A stretch of DNA of 64,000 nt from Curvibacter gracilis ATCC BAA-807 (GCF_000518645.1 NZ_JADZ01000004.1:62001-126000), one strand, 5' to 3'; shown: positions 27,448 through 35,925, counted from the stretch's first letter. The notes: a model not told the origin generated them from the letters alone. A program made the numbers and translations.

Positions 27448-28395
27448 TCAGAACTTGGGCAGGCCCGGTGGGTTGACCTCGGACTTTTCCACCGCCTCGG
27501 TCTGCAGGCTCCAGCGCGCCAGGGCCTGGCCGTAGCGGCCGCTGCGGATCAGGCCATTGGTGGCCGCAGCCAGGGCCTCGACCAGGCCGCTGCCCTTGCG
27601 GGTGGTGATGGCCACGTCGGCCTTCAGCGGCCAACCCGCATTGACGGTGCCAGCCAGCCGGGTCTTGCCGTCGAGGGCGGCCTTGTAGGCCTGCGGTGCG
27701 TGGGGGTTGAAGTTGGCATCGGCCCGGCCCGACAGCAGGGCCACGGTGGCGGCGGCATCGTCGTCGTAGTACTGCAGGTCGAGCGCCTTCAGGCCCTGGG
27801 CCAGGTTCTGGCGGTTCCACTCCAGCAGGATGCGCTCCTGGATGGTGCCCGAGCCGGTGATGATGCGCAGACCGGCCACGTCCTTGGGCTCGCGCAGCGA
27901 CTTGATGGGGCTGTCGGTCTTGACGAAGAAGCCGTGCAGACCCAGCCGGTAGGTGTTGAAGTCGAACTTCTCCTTGCGCTGCTCGGTCACGCCCACGTTG
28001 GAGATGACCGCGTCGTACTTGCCCGATTGCAGGCCCAGCGGCCAGTCGGCCCAGGCCACGGGCACCAGTTGCAGCTTCAGGCCCAGGGCGTCGGCCACCA
28101 GCTGGGCATAGTCGGGGTCGAAGCCCACCGGGGTGCGCGCATCGGTGGCGTAGGTGGCGATGGGGGGCGCAAACGGATGGATGCCCACGGTCAGTGTGCC
28201 CTCCTGGGCCCATTTGAAGTTCTTGGGCAGCAAAGCGATGGCCGCCGGGTTCTTGTCGGCGCGCACGCGGGCGGCCTGCTGGGGGCTGAAGTCAAAGGCA
28301 TCGGCGGCACCAGCGGCAACAGCGCTGGGGCTGGCCAGGGTGAGGGCGCTCAGGGCCAGGGTGAGCAGCAGCGTGGCATGGCGTCGGGAGATCAT
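27448..28395 (-). CDS. amino-acid-type ABC transporter binding protein
   Basis: 315 residues with signal peptide 'MISRRHATLLLTLALSALTL' and cleavage near 'AVAAGA-AD'. The mature part shows 'GTLTVGIHPFAPPIATYATD', 'VGFDPDYAQLVADALGLKLQ', 'KYDAVISNVGVTEQRKEKFDF' (quoted as 'KYDAVISNVGV' and 'TEQRKEKFDF') and 'DVAGLRIITGSGT', all of the polar amino acid type II receptor family. It is the natural partner of the permease-ATPase fusion encoded upstream in the same block. The ligand may be a sulfur-containing amino-acid-like compound. Confidence 0.9.
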   Translation of the reverse strand: MISRRHATLLLTLALSALTLASPSAVAAGAADAFDFSPQQAARVRADKNPAAIALLPKNFKWAQEGTLTVGIHPFAPPIATYATDARTPVGFDPDYAQLVADALGLKLQLVPVAWADWPLGLQSGKYDAVISNVGVTEQRKEKFDFNTYRLGLHGFFVKTDSPIKSLREPKDVAGLRIITGSGTIQERILLEWNRQNLAQGLKALDLQYYDDDAAATVALLSGRADANFNPHAPQAYKAALDGKTRLAGTVNAGWPLKADVAITTRKGSGLVEALAAATNGLIRSGRYGQALARWSLQTEAVEKSEVNPPGLPKF

Positions 28396-28463
28396 GGTGC
28401 GTAGGGTCCTTGGGGCAGAAAAATCAGGCGGGCTTGCGTGCATCGATACGTGCGGGAGGCCAC

Positions 28464-28631
28464 TCAGCCGTGGTGGCAGGCAGCCGCGGTCAGGAACAGC
28501 GCCAGCAGGCCCCATTGGGTGAGGCGCAGCGCCAGGGTTGGCGAGAGGCGGGTGGATCGCAGCAGGCGCTCAGACAGCGAGGCGTCAGGCGCGATGGCGG
28601 CAGCTTGTTCAGGCAGGGCAGAGATGGGCAT
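28464..28631 (-). CDS. 55-residue peptide, possible leader or small membrane protein
   Basis: An unlisted small frame between the permease-ATPase fusion (stop 28657) and the binding-protein gene (start 28395), same strand. It begins 'MPISALPEQAAAIAPDASL', continues with basic 'RLLRSTRLSPTLALRLTQW', and ends with one hydrophobic segment, 'GLLALFLTAAACHHG'. A GAAAGAG run lies about 8 bp before the ATG. The single Cys followed by HHG at the very end resembles the Cys-ending leader peptides found near sulfur genes in other bacteria, where stalling at Cys codons senses cysteine; here this is only an analogy. It could instead be a one-helix membrane peptide of the transporter or chance coding. Confidence 0.45.
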   Translation of the reverse strand: MPISALPEQAAAIAPDASLSERLLRSTRLSPTLALRLTQWGLLALFLTAAACHHG

Positions 28632-28656
28632 GAAAGACTCTTTCAGGGCAGGGTGC

Positions 28657-30483
28657 TCACAGCACCTGGGCCAGGAATGCTCGGGTACGGGGGTGCTGGG
28701 GCGCCGACAGCACCTGGGCGGGCGGACCGGCCTCCAGCACCCGCCCTTGCTCCATGAAGACCACCGTGTCGGCCACCTCGCGGGCGAAGCCGATCTCGTG
28801 GGTCACCACCACCAGGGTGGTGCCCGAGCGGGCCAGTTCCTGGATCACATCGAGCACCTCTTTCACCAGTTCGGGGTCGAGGGCCGACGTGGGCTCGTCG
28901 AACAGCAGCACCTTGGGGCTGAGCGCCAGAGCCCGGGCGATCGCCACACGCTGTTGCTGGCCCCCGCTGAGCTGGCGCGGGTAGGCATGGGCCTTGTCGG
29001 CCAGACCCACCCGCTGCAACAGTTCCAGGGCCAGGGTGTGCGCCTGTGTTTCGGGCAGGCCCAGCACGGCGCGCGGGGCCTCGGTCAGGTTCTCCAGCAC
29101 GCTCAAATGCGGGAACAGGTTGAAAGACTGGAAGACCATGCCCACATCGACGCGGCGGCGCAGGATGTCTTTTTCTTTCAGCTCATACAGGGTATGGCCT
29201 TGCTGGCGGTAGCCGATCAACTCGCCATCGATGGCGATGAAGCCCTCGTCCACCCGCTCCAGGTGGTTCAGGCTGCGCAGCAGGGTGGATTTGCCCGAGC
29301 CCGAAGGCCCGATGATGACCGTGACGCTGCTCGCCGGCAGGTGCAGGTTCACGTCTTGCAGCACCTGCAGGGCGCCGTAGTGCTTGTGCACCCCGCGCAC
29401 CGTGATCTCGCCACCGCGTTGCGGGCTGGCCAGCCAGCCCGCCGTGGCCGCCGGGGTGCAGGGGCAGGCAAGGGGCGTGGTGACTTGGGGCTGTGCCTGG
29501 GGCCGGCTGGCACGCCGCAGCCAGCGTTGCCACAGCGAAGGCACGGCCTCACGCAGTGCCCCACGGGCGTAGCGCCGCTCCAGTTGGGCCTGCACCAGCG
29601 ACAGCACTGACAGGATCACCAGGTACCACACGGTGGCCACCATCAGCAGGGGCACCACTTCAAGGTTGCGCCGGTAGATGACCTGGATGGTGTAGAACAA
29701 CTCGGGCAGCGCCAGGATGTAGACATTGGAGGTGCCCTTGGCCAGGCCAATGATGTCGTTGAAGGCCGTGGGCAGGATGCTGCGCATGGCTTGCGGCAGC
29801 ACGATGCGCAAGGCCTGGCGACGCCGTGGCAGGCCCAGGGCGGCGGCGGCCTCGAGTTGGCCGCGGTCCACCGACAGAATGCCGCCGCGGATGATCTCAG
29901 ACGAGAACGCGGCCTGGTTCAGGGTCAGCCCCAGCACAGCGGCAGCAAAGGGGCTGATCAGTTGGGTGGTGGGGTAGCTGAAGAAAGTGATGTCGGTGTA
30001 AGGCACGCCCAGCCACACGTTTTCGTACAGGTAGCCCAGGTTGTTCAGGATCAACAGCAGCACGATCAGCGGGATGGAGCGGAACACCCAGGTGTAGCCC
30101 CAGGCCAGGCTGGCCAGCAGGTGCGAGCGCGAGACGCGGGCCGCCGCCAGCAGCCCGCCCAGCGCAAAGCCGAACAGCGCGCCCAGCGCCGTCAACAGCA
30201 GGGTGCGACCCAGGCCCACCAGCACCGGCTCGGCCAGAAACCATTCGGCGAAAACCCCCCAGCCCCAGCGTGGGTTGCCAAGCACCGACTGGCCCAGCGC
30301 CAGCAGCAGCACCGCAGCCAGCGCAGTACCGATCCAGCGCGCGGTGTAGCGCGCCGGGACCACGCGGTAGTGCGAAAAATCGCCGGACGCTGGTGTGCCG
30401 GCATCTGGGGGCGTCGAGGCCTCGGCGGGTGGGGTGGAGCCGGTGGCCGGTTTGGCGCCGGGCAAGGGCAAGGTGGCAGACAT
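28657..30483 (-). CDS. amino-acid-type ABC permease fused to its ATPase
   Basis: 608 residues. After a Pro/Ala/Thr-rich N-terminus (about 45 residues) comes a HisM/GlnP-type permease with the loop 'EAAAALGLPRRRQALRIVLP' and 'QAMRSILPTAFNDIIGLAKG', ending near residue 320. A linker of about 50 residues leads to a complete GlnQ-type ATPase: Walker A '[11 protein letters not shown]', 'FQSFNLFPHLSVLENL', signature '[15 protein letters not shown]', Walker B '[14 protein letters not shown]' and '[14 protein letters not shown]'. Fusion of channel and motor in one chain enforces a 1:1 ratio and a homodimer. The start is the ATG at 30483; the frame upstream is not homologous. It works with the binding protein at 27448. 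Confidence 0.9.
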   Translation of the reverse strand: MSATLPLPGAKPATGSTPPAEASTPPDAGTPASGDFSHYRVVPARYTARWIGTALAAVLLLALGQSVLGNPRWGWGVFAEWFLAEPVLVGLGRTLLLTALGALFGFALGGLLAAARVSRSHLLASLAWGYTWVFRSIPLIVLLLILNNLGYLYENVWLGVPYTDITFFSYPTTQLISPFAAAVLGLTLNQAAFSSEIIRGGILSVDRGQLEAAAALGLPRRRQALRIVLPQAMRSILPTAFNDIIGLAKGTSNVYILALPELFYTIQVIYRRNLEVVPLLMVATVWYLVILSVLSLVQAQLERRYARGALREAVPSLWQRWLRRASRPQAQPQVTTPLACPCTPAATAGWLASPQRGGEITVRGVHKHYGALQVLQDVNLHLPASSVTVIIGPSGSGKSTLLRSLNHLERVDEGFIAIDGELIGYRQQGHTLYELKEKDILRRRVDVGMVFQSFNLFPHLSVLENLTEAPRAVLGLPETQAHTLALELLQRVGLADKAHAYPRQLSGGQQQRVAIARALALSPKVLLFDEPTSALDPELVKEVLDVIQELARSGTTLVVVTHEIGFAREVADTVVFMEQGRVLEAGPPAQVLSAPQHPRTRAFLAQVL

Positions 30484-30542
30484 GGTGAGGGGCCGGAATA
30501 GGCAGTGGGTGGGCAGTGGGTGGGCAGTGGGGTGGCCGGAGA

Positions 30543-31073
30543 TCAGGCGGCCGAGGCCAGGGCCTCGGGCTGGGCCACCGAGGCCGGGGGCGTCGGCAGC
30601 CATTTCTCGAAAGGCAGGGTGCGGTGGATCTCGGGGTCGATGCTGCGGTCGTACAGCGCTGTGTAACCCCAACCCAGGTACAGGCCCACGGCCTCGGGCT
30701 GGCGGCAGCCGGTGGTGAGGTAGATGCGCCGATAGTGCTGGCGCGCGGCCTGGGCCTCCAGCTCGATCAGGATGCGCCGGGCCAGCCCCTGGCGGCGCAG
30801 GTCGGCCCGGGTCCAGATGCGTTTGAACTCGGCGGTCTCGGCGTCAAAGCGCTTGAACGCACCGCCCCCGATGGCCACGCCGTCGCGCATCAGCAAGACA
30901 AAATTGCCATGGGGCACGGCAAAGTCGCTGGCCGGGTAGCGTTCCATTTCAGGGGGCACGCCCTCTTCATCGAACAGATTGCCGTAGCGGCTGTCGTATT
31001 CCCAGGTCAGGGCTTCAACCAGGGGACGGGCCCGCGCGTCGTCGGGGCTGGTGTACAGAAAGGCGTCAGGCAT
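30543..31073 (-). CDS. GNAT-family N-acetyltransferase
   Basis: 176 residues from 'MPDAFLYTSPDDARARPLVEA'-type start at 31073. Motif A is 'FKRIWTRADLRRQGLARRIL' with the acetyl-CoA loop RRQGLA, and motif B 'YRRIYLTTGCRQPEAVGLYLG' is seen around residues 130-150. It sits inside block C between the NtaA-type monooxygenase and the permease fusion with short gaps (35 and 60 bp), so it is likely to modify the imported organosulfur amine or a product, as in clusters where an acetyltransferase accompanies cysteine-derivative uptake. That function is inference. Confidence 0.85.
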   Translation of the reverse strand: MPDAFLYTSPDDARARPLVEALTWEYDSRYGNLFDEEGVPPEMERYPASDFAVPHGNFVLLMRDGVAIGGGAFKRFDAETAEFKRIWTRADLRRQGLARRILIELEAQAARQHYRRIYLTTGCRQPEAVGLYLGWGYTALYDRSIDPEIHRTLPFEKWLPTPPASVAQPEALASAA

Positions 31074-31107
31074 GGCCAGCTTGAAGTGCTCGGATCCTGT
31101 CGGGCGC

Positions 31108-32490
31108 TCAGGCCGCGTGGGCCAGTGTGGCATCGGCGGCCGCGCCATCCAGCGCGCCGTTGGCGTAGCGGCTGGGTTTGCGGGGCAGGCCCAGGTGGTC
31201 GCGCAGGGTGTGGCCGCTCAATTCACGCTGGTAGCGCCCGCGTGCCTCCAGAATCGGGATCACATGGGTGATGAAATCCTCCAGCCCCTGGGCCAGCAGC
31301 GGAAAGCCCAGGATGAAGCCGTCGGCCGCACCCTCGTCCACCCAGCGGATGATCTCGTCGGCCACCTGCTCGCCCGTGCCCACGAAGCGCGAGCGCGGCG
31401 TGGCCACTTCCAGTGCCACCTCGCGCAGGGTCTGGCCACGTCGGCGGGCTTCGAGCTTGATGCGGTCAGTGGTCGACTGGAAGCTGTTGCGCCCGATCTC
31501 GCCCAGCTCAGGAAAGGGTTCGTCCAGCGGGTATTGGCTGAAATCGTGGTGATCAAAGAAGCGGCCGAGGTAGGCCAGGGCTTCGTCAATGTTGAGCAGC
31601 TCGCGGATCGCGCGGTACTTGGCCTCGGCCTGCGCCTCGGTGGCGCCCACCACCGGACCGATGCCAGGGAACACCTTCACATCGCTGCCCTGCCGGCCCT
31701 GTGCGATGGCGCTGTCCTTCACCTGGCGCAGGAACTGGCGTGTCTCCTCGACCGAGGGCGAATGGGTGAACACCGCGTCGGCGTACTTGCCGGCCAGGCC
31801 GATGCCCGCGGGCGAGGAGCCGGCCTGGAAGATCACCGGCTGGCCCTGGGGCGAACGCCCGATGTTGAGTGGCCCGGCCACCTCGAAGAAGCGGCCCTTG
31901 TGATTCAGCGTGTGCAGCTTGTCGGGGTCAAAGAACTGGCCGGTCTCGCGATTGCGCACCACGGCGTCGTCGTCCCAGCTGTCCCACAAGCCCTGGGTCA
32001 CCTGCAGGTATTCGTCGGCGATCTGGTAGCGCAGCGCGTGCTCGGGGTGGGCGCGGCCATAGTTGGCGGCCGTGCCTTCCAGAGGGGTGGTGACCACGTT
32101 CCAGCCTGCTCGCCCCCCGCTGATGAGGTCGAGCGAGGCGAACTGCCGCGCCACGGTGAAGGGTTCGCTGTACGAGGTGGACACAGTTCCCGCCAGGCCG
32201 ATCTTGGAGGTGACGGTGGCCAGTGCTGACAGGATGGAGATGGGTTCGAAGCGATTGAGAAAGTGGGGGATTGACTTGGCGTTGATGAACAAGCCATCGG
32301 CGACGAACGCAAAGGCGATGCCGGCCGCCTCGGCACGGCGGGTGGTGTCGATGTAGAAGTTCAGGTTGACGCTGGCATCCGCCGGGCCCGAGGGGTGCTT
32401 CCAGGCGTTCATGTGGCCGCCTGCACCTTGCAGCATCAGGCCGAAGATGATGGGTGGCCGGTGGCCTGGCTGGGCTGGTGAGTTGCTCAT
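31108..32490 (-). CDS. FMN-dependent monooxygenase, NtaA/SnaA/DszA family
   Basis: 460 residues from '[20 protein letters not shown]'. It has the hallmark sequence '[20 protein letters not shown]', '[20 protein letters not shown]', '[20 protein letters not shown]' and '[16 protein letters not shown]'. This is the same family as the product at 16674 but only distantly similar. Members use FMNH2 and oxygen to attack nitrilotriacetate, sulfones or related compounds. Second gene of block C, 41 bp after the MsnO8-like gene. Substrate unknown. Confidence 0.9.
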   Translation of the reverse strand: MSNSPAQPGHRPPIIFGLMLQGAGGHMNAWKHPSGPADASVNLNFYIDTTRRAEAAGIAFAFVADGLFINAKSIPHFLNRFEPISILSALATVTSKIGLAGTVSTSYSEPFTVARQFASLDLISGGRAGWNVVTTPLEGTAANYGRAHPEHALRYQIADEYLQVTQGLWDSWDDDAVVRNRETGQFFDPDKLHTLNHKGRFFEVAGPLNIGRSPQGQPVIFQAGSSPAGIGLAGKYADAVFTHSPSVEETRQFLRQVKDSAIAQGRQGSDVKVFPGIGPVVGATEAQAEAKYRAIRELLNIDEALAYLGRFFDHHDFSQYPLDEPFPELGEIGRNSFQSTTDRIKLEARRRGQTLREVALEVATPRSRFVGTGEQVADEIIRWVDEGAADGFILGFPLLAQGLEDFITHVIPILEARGRYQRELSGHTLRDHLGLPRKPSRYANGALDGAAADATLAHAA

Positions 32491-32530
32491 GGCGGCTCCT
32501 GTCGGGTGATGGGCTTCGGTGGGGGGCGCT

Positions 32531-33532
32531 TCAGGCCGCGACGGCGTGCAAGGCCTCGGCCAGCAGTTCGATCGAGCGGCGGCGCGCCGCAAAGGCGGGC
32601 ACCGGGGTGTCGATCACGAATTCGGGGATGCCGAAGCGTTGGTGCAGGCGCTCCAGCTCGGCGTGGACCTGTTCGGCATCGCCCGCGATCACATGCGGGC
32701 GGGTCTCTTCGATGCGGTAGTCACCCACCCCGGCCTGGCGCGCAAACTCGGCTGCGGCTTCGGGCGTGGGCAGGTTGAAGCTCAGGCCGCCCGGCAGGTG
32801 CAGCTTGTGGATGCGCAGTTCTCCCACCTGTTGCACCGCCTGGGCCGCCTCAGGGGCGGCAAAAGCATACAGGGCCAGCGAAGGCACCCGGCCGCGCACG
32901 CGGTGGTAGGCCTCGATGCTGCGTTCGATGTTGTCGGTGTCGCCATTGAAGTGCCCGGCATAGCAGAAGTCCCAGCCCAGCTCGGCGGCCAGGGCCGCGC
33001 TGCCGGGGCTGGCGCCCAGCAAGACCTGTTGCGGGGGCGTGGCGAGCTGCGGCGTGATCCAGGCCTTGTCGGGCGGGCCCTCGGGGGGTGGCACATCCCG
33101 CAGCCAGCCGTCCAGCTCCAGCAGCAGCGATTCGAAGCTGGCCGGGTGGCGTGCATCGTGCCGGCTTTGCAGCGCCCGGGTGGACAGCGGCAGTCCGCCG
33201 GGCGCCTTGCCAATGCCGAGGTCCACCCGGCCTGGGGCCAGGGCGGCCAGCACGCGGAAGGTCTCGGCCACCTTGTAGGGGCTGTAGTGCTGCAGCATCA
33301 CCCCGCCCGAGCCCACCCGGATGCGCGAGGTGCGCGCCAGGATGTGGGCCACCAGCACCTCGGGGGCGGCCCCGGCCAGGCCGGTGCTGCCATGGTGCTC
33401 GGCCACCCAGAAGCGGTGGTAGCCCAGTACCTCGGCACGTTCGGCCTGCGCCACGGTGTGCGCCAGCGCCTGGGCAGCGGAGGCACCTTCGGGTACCGGG
33501 CTTTTGTCGAGCAGCGAGATCAGGTAGGACAC
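32531..33532 (-). CDS. LLM-class flavin oxidoreductase, MsnO8-like
   Basis: 333 residues from a GTG at 33532 ('[16 protein letters not shown]'), which is where relatives begin; the frame is open to 33637 but the extra residues have no family match. The luciferase-like barrel shows '[20 protein letters not shown]', '[20 protein letters not shown]' and '[14 protein letters not shown]'. MsnO8-type proteins occur with sulfonate-sulfur genes. First gene of block C. The shared 18-bp motif lies about 80 bp upstream. It needs reduced flavin from an enzyme not encoded here. Confidence 0.85.
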   Translation of the reverse strand: MSYLISLLDKSPVPEGASAAQALAHTVAQAERAEVLGYHRFWVAEHHGSTGLAGAAPEVLVAHILARTSRIRVGSGGVMLQHYSPYKVAETFRVLAALAPGRVDLGIGKAPGGLPLSTRALQSRHDARHPASFESLLLELDGWLRDVPPPEGPPDKAWITPQLATPPQQVLLGASPGSAALAAELGWDFCYAGHFNGDTDNIERSIEAYHRVRGRVPSLALYAFAAPEAAQAVQQVGELRIHKLHLPGGLSFNLPTPEAAAEFARQAGVGDYRIEETRPHVIAGDAEQVHAELERLHQRFGIPEFVIDTPVPAFAARRRSIELLAEALHAVAA

Positions 33533-33611
33533 GGCAGGCGGCCGCACAGCGGCAGGGAGTTCGATGCCGCGGATTCTCGGCCGCAGGGTCGCGCAAGGGT
33601 AGGCCGATTTG

Positions 33612-33629
33612 CGCATATGAATATCTGCT
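33612..33629 (-). promoter_or_regulatory. 18-bp motif shared with the block A promoter region (site B)
   Basis: On the minus strand it reads AGCAGATATTCATATGCG, differing at two of 18 positions from site A at 19123-19140. It lies about 80 bp upstream of the block C start and between divergent genes (LysE-type gene starts at 33694). Likely target of one regulator that controls both organosulfur blocks; the regulator is not encoded in the window. Confidence 0.55.
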
Positions 33630-33693
33630 GGCGGCACGGGTCCGGGCGTCGGCAGGTGCTTTTTGCTCTAATGCACCAACCACCTGTGCTGCC

Positions 33694-34330
33694 ATGACTT
33701 ACGCATCTTCACTCCTGCTGCTTGCCGCGGTGTACCTGGCCGTGCTGGCCAGCCCCGGGCCCAATTTCTTCATCCTCAGCCAGCTCTCGCTCGAGGGGCG
33801 ACAACGCGATGCGCGCTGGACCGTGCTGGGCCTGGTGACGGGTTCGGTGCTGTGGGTGGTCTTGTCGATGGCGGGCCTGTCGGCCCTGCTGCTCAGTCAC
33901 CACCCTGGTGGCAGCGGCCGTGCGCCTGCTGGGGGCTGCCTACCTGGTCTGGTACGGGGCCGGCTTGTTGCGGTCTGCATTCAGCCTGCGGGCCGGTGTA
34001 CATCGACCCGGCCCGGTGCCGCTGGTGGCCACGTCGACGGCTGCAGTGGCCTACCGGGTGGGCTTGATGACCGGGCTCACCAACCCCAAAGGCGCCGTGT
34101 TCTGGACCAGCGCCTTCGCCACCTTGCTGCCGGAGGCGGCACCCGCCTGGTTCCAGGCGCTGGTGGTGCTGACGGTCTTGCTGATGTCGCTGGGCTGGCA
34201 TCTGGGCATCACCGTGGTGTTCGGCTTGCCAGCGCTGCGGCAGCGCTATTTGCGGCTGGAGCGCGCCATCAATGGGGTGGCCGGTGGTGCGCTGGTGTTG
34301 CTGGGTGTGCAGCGGGTGGTGGGGCGGTGA
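33694..34330 (+). pseudogene. LysE/RhtB-family exporter, frameshifted
   Basis: The first frame from the ATG at 33694 gives 'MTYASSLLLLAAVYLAVLAS' and 'PGPNFFILSQLSLEGRQRDA', the typical start of LysE/RhtB amino acid exporters (PGPN motif). After 'GLSALLLS' near 33895 the family resemblance continues in the +1 frame, 'VTTLVAAAVRLLGAAYLVWYG', then 'GLMTGLTNPKGAVFWTSAF' and ends at 34330. One extra base near 33890-33898 breaks the frame. The full protein would be about 211 residues, the usual length, with six membrane helices. A pseudogene or a sequencing error. Such exporters often remove excess amino acids, including cysteine derivatives. Confidence 0.8.
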
Positions 34331-34451
34331 GTGCCAGGATGGGTGTGTGGGGCATGGCGTTTTGCCGGGCCCGGGGTGTCAACCCGTTCTAAACTGTCGG
34401 CGCTCTCATCCGTGCCCTTGGATGAGGATGGATGTTTGCACAGGAGCCCCC

Positions 34452-34919
34452 ATGAAGCGCTTGACCATGTCCCTGGACGACGACCTCGCCGATGCGTTTG
34501 ACGCCATCGTCAGCGAGCGGGGCTATGAGAACCGGTCCGAGGCCTTTCGCGATCTTTTGAGGGCCGATCTGGGCAAGGCCCGGCAGCAGGACAACCCCGA
34601 CGGTTTGTGCGTGGCCACGCTGAGCTATGTGTACAACCACCACCAGCGGCAATTGGCCCTGCGCTTGACCGACCTCCAGCACGAGCACCACGAGCTCACC
34701 ATCTCGACCACCCATGCCCACCTGGACCACGATCATTGTGTGGAGGTGGTGATCCTGCGCGGCCAGACCCGGCTGGTGCAGGCCTTTGCAAAATCGGTCA
34801 CCACCCAGGCGGGCGTCAGTCACGGGGCGCTGCACATCGTGCCGCTGGCGGCACACCACGCCCACGGGCATGAGCACCTGGTGCCCGTGGTGGGTGCAGG
34901 CACCAGGCCGGTGCGCTAG
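34452..34919 (+). CDS. nikR: nickel-responsive transcriptional regulator NikR
   Basis: 155 residues. Ribbon-helix-helix DNA-binding domain 'KRLTMSLDDDLADAFDAIVS' followed by 'GYENRSEAFRDLLR', then the ACT-like metal-binding domain with the high-affinity Ni site residues His88, His90 and Cys96 in 'STTHAHLDHDHCVEV' and His77-80 in 'QHEHHE'. The C-terminus adds a His-rich 'AAHHAHGHEH' segment not found in the E. coli protein, which may add metal sites. CAGGAG lies 8 bp before the ATG. It is followed by a NikR-type operator and nickel uptake genes, which it should repress when nickel is sufficient. Confidence 0.95.
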   Translation: MKRLTMSLDDDLADAFDAIVSERGYENRSEAFRDLLRADLGKARQQDNPDGLCVATLSYVYNHHQRQLALRLTDLQHEHHELTISTTHAHLDHDHCVEVVILRGQTRLVQAFAKSVTTQAGVSHGALHIVPLAAHHAHGHEHLVPVVGAGTRPVR

Positions 34920-34974
34920 CGGCCCAGGCCGCTTTCTGGGGTGCCTGCCTGTCTGCAGATGGCATGGCACGGAT

Positions 34975-35007
34975 TTTGTATGATCATTTCTGGATTTATC
35001 ATACAAA
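34975..35007 (+). promoter_or_regulatory. NikR-type operator
   Basis: Perfect 10-bp inverted repeat TTTGTATGAT / ATCATACAAA separated by 13 nt. It contains GTATGA-N15-TCATAC; the E. coli NikR operator is GTATGA-N16-TCATAC. It lies 38 bp before the start of the nickel permease gene and 55 bp after the nikR stop, so it should control the permease and the TonB receptor. No second copy was noticed in front of nikR. Confidence 0.88.
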
Positions 35008-35044
35008 CCCTGCCAACCCCAATCCACTCCACCCGGTTGCTGTC

Positions 35045-35869
35045 ATGCATGACCTACCCACCGACTGGGGCGCCTTGTGTGCGCTCATCTTCCTGCTTGG
35101 CATGCGCCATGGCTTTGACGCCGACCACCTGGCCGCCATCGACGGCCTGACCCGCCTGAACCAGCAGCGCAGGGCCGGGGTGGCGCGTTATTGCGGGGCC
35201 CTGTTTTCGGCGGGCCATGGCGCCATTGTGCTGGCTATCGCCATCGTGGTGGGCTCGGTGACCGAGCGCTGGACGCCCCCGGCCTGGTTGGATGCCCTGG
35301 GGGCCTGGGTGTCGATCACCTTTTTGCTGGCCATCGGCGCCATCAATCTGCATGCGGTGCTGACGGCCACGCCGGGCAAGACCGTGCCCCTGGTGTCGTT
35401 GAAGGGGCGTTTCCTGGGGCGGTTGGCGCAGGCGCGCAGCCCCTTGGGCGTGGCGGCGGTCGGCGCCTTGTTTGCCTTGTCGTTCGACACGGTCACGCAG
35501 TCGGTGATGTTTGCCGCCACGGGCGCCCAGTTTGGTGGCGTGATCCCGTCGGTGACGCTGGGCTTGCTGTTTGTGCTGGGCATGCTGGTCACCGATGGCT
35601 TGAACGGCTGGTGGATTGCCCGGCTGATCGCCCGTGCCGACGAGATCGCGGCCCTGGCCTCGCGGGTCATGGGGGTGGCCGTGGCCGGCGTGAGCCTGCT
35701 GGTGGCGGCCCTGGGCATCAGCCGCCTGGTGTCGCCGGCCTTCGAGGCCTGGAGCGACGGCAAGGAACTGGCCTTTGGCGCCTTGCTGGTGCTGAGCCTG
35801 GCCGCCAGCTACCTGCTGGCGCGGGCCCTGGCGGCGCGCCGCCCGCCAGCCCGGCAGCACGCGCCGTGA
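35045..35869 (+). CDS. nickel/cobalt transporter, NiCoT (HoxN/NixA) family
   Basis: 274 residues from 'MHDLPTDWGALCALIFLLGM'. The NiCoT signature in TM2, R-H-G-F-D-A-D-H, is present in 'GMRHGFDADHLAAIDG', and the second and third signatures 'GLFSAGHG'-like ('ALFSAGHGAIVLAI') and 'LFALSFDTVTQSVMFAATG' follow. About eight membrane helices are predicted by eye. These permeases import Ni2+ (or Co2+) with high affinity across the inner membrane. The NikR-type operator is 38 bp upstream, so the substrate is nickel. An alternative upstream start at 34964 would overlap the operator and is unlikely. Confidence 0.92.
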   Translation: MHDLPTDWGALCALIFLLGMRHGFDADHLAAIDGLTRLNQQRRAGVARYCGALFSAGHGAIVLAIAIVVGSVTERWTPPAWLDALGAWVSITFLLAIGAINLHAVLTATPGKTVPLVSLKGRFLGRLAQARSPLGVAAVGALFALSFDTVTQSVMFAATGAQFGGVIPSVTLGLLFVLGMLVTDGLNGWWIARLIARADEIAALASRVMGVAVAGVSLLVAALGISRLVSPAFEAWSDGKELAFGALLVLSLAASYLLARALAARRPPARQHAP

Positions 35870-35925
35870 CCCGCATGGCGCACGTGCAGATGCAAATCAG
35901 GCAGGGTGTGAAGGCACGGACGGGC

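Noticed and set aside
35875-35925. Longer N-terminus for the TonB receptor starting at 35875
   Set aside because: No ribosome site and it would put charged residues ahead of the signal peptide; the later ATG is preferred, with low certainty.
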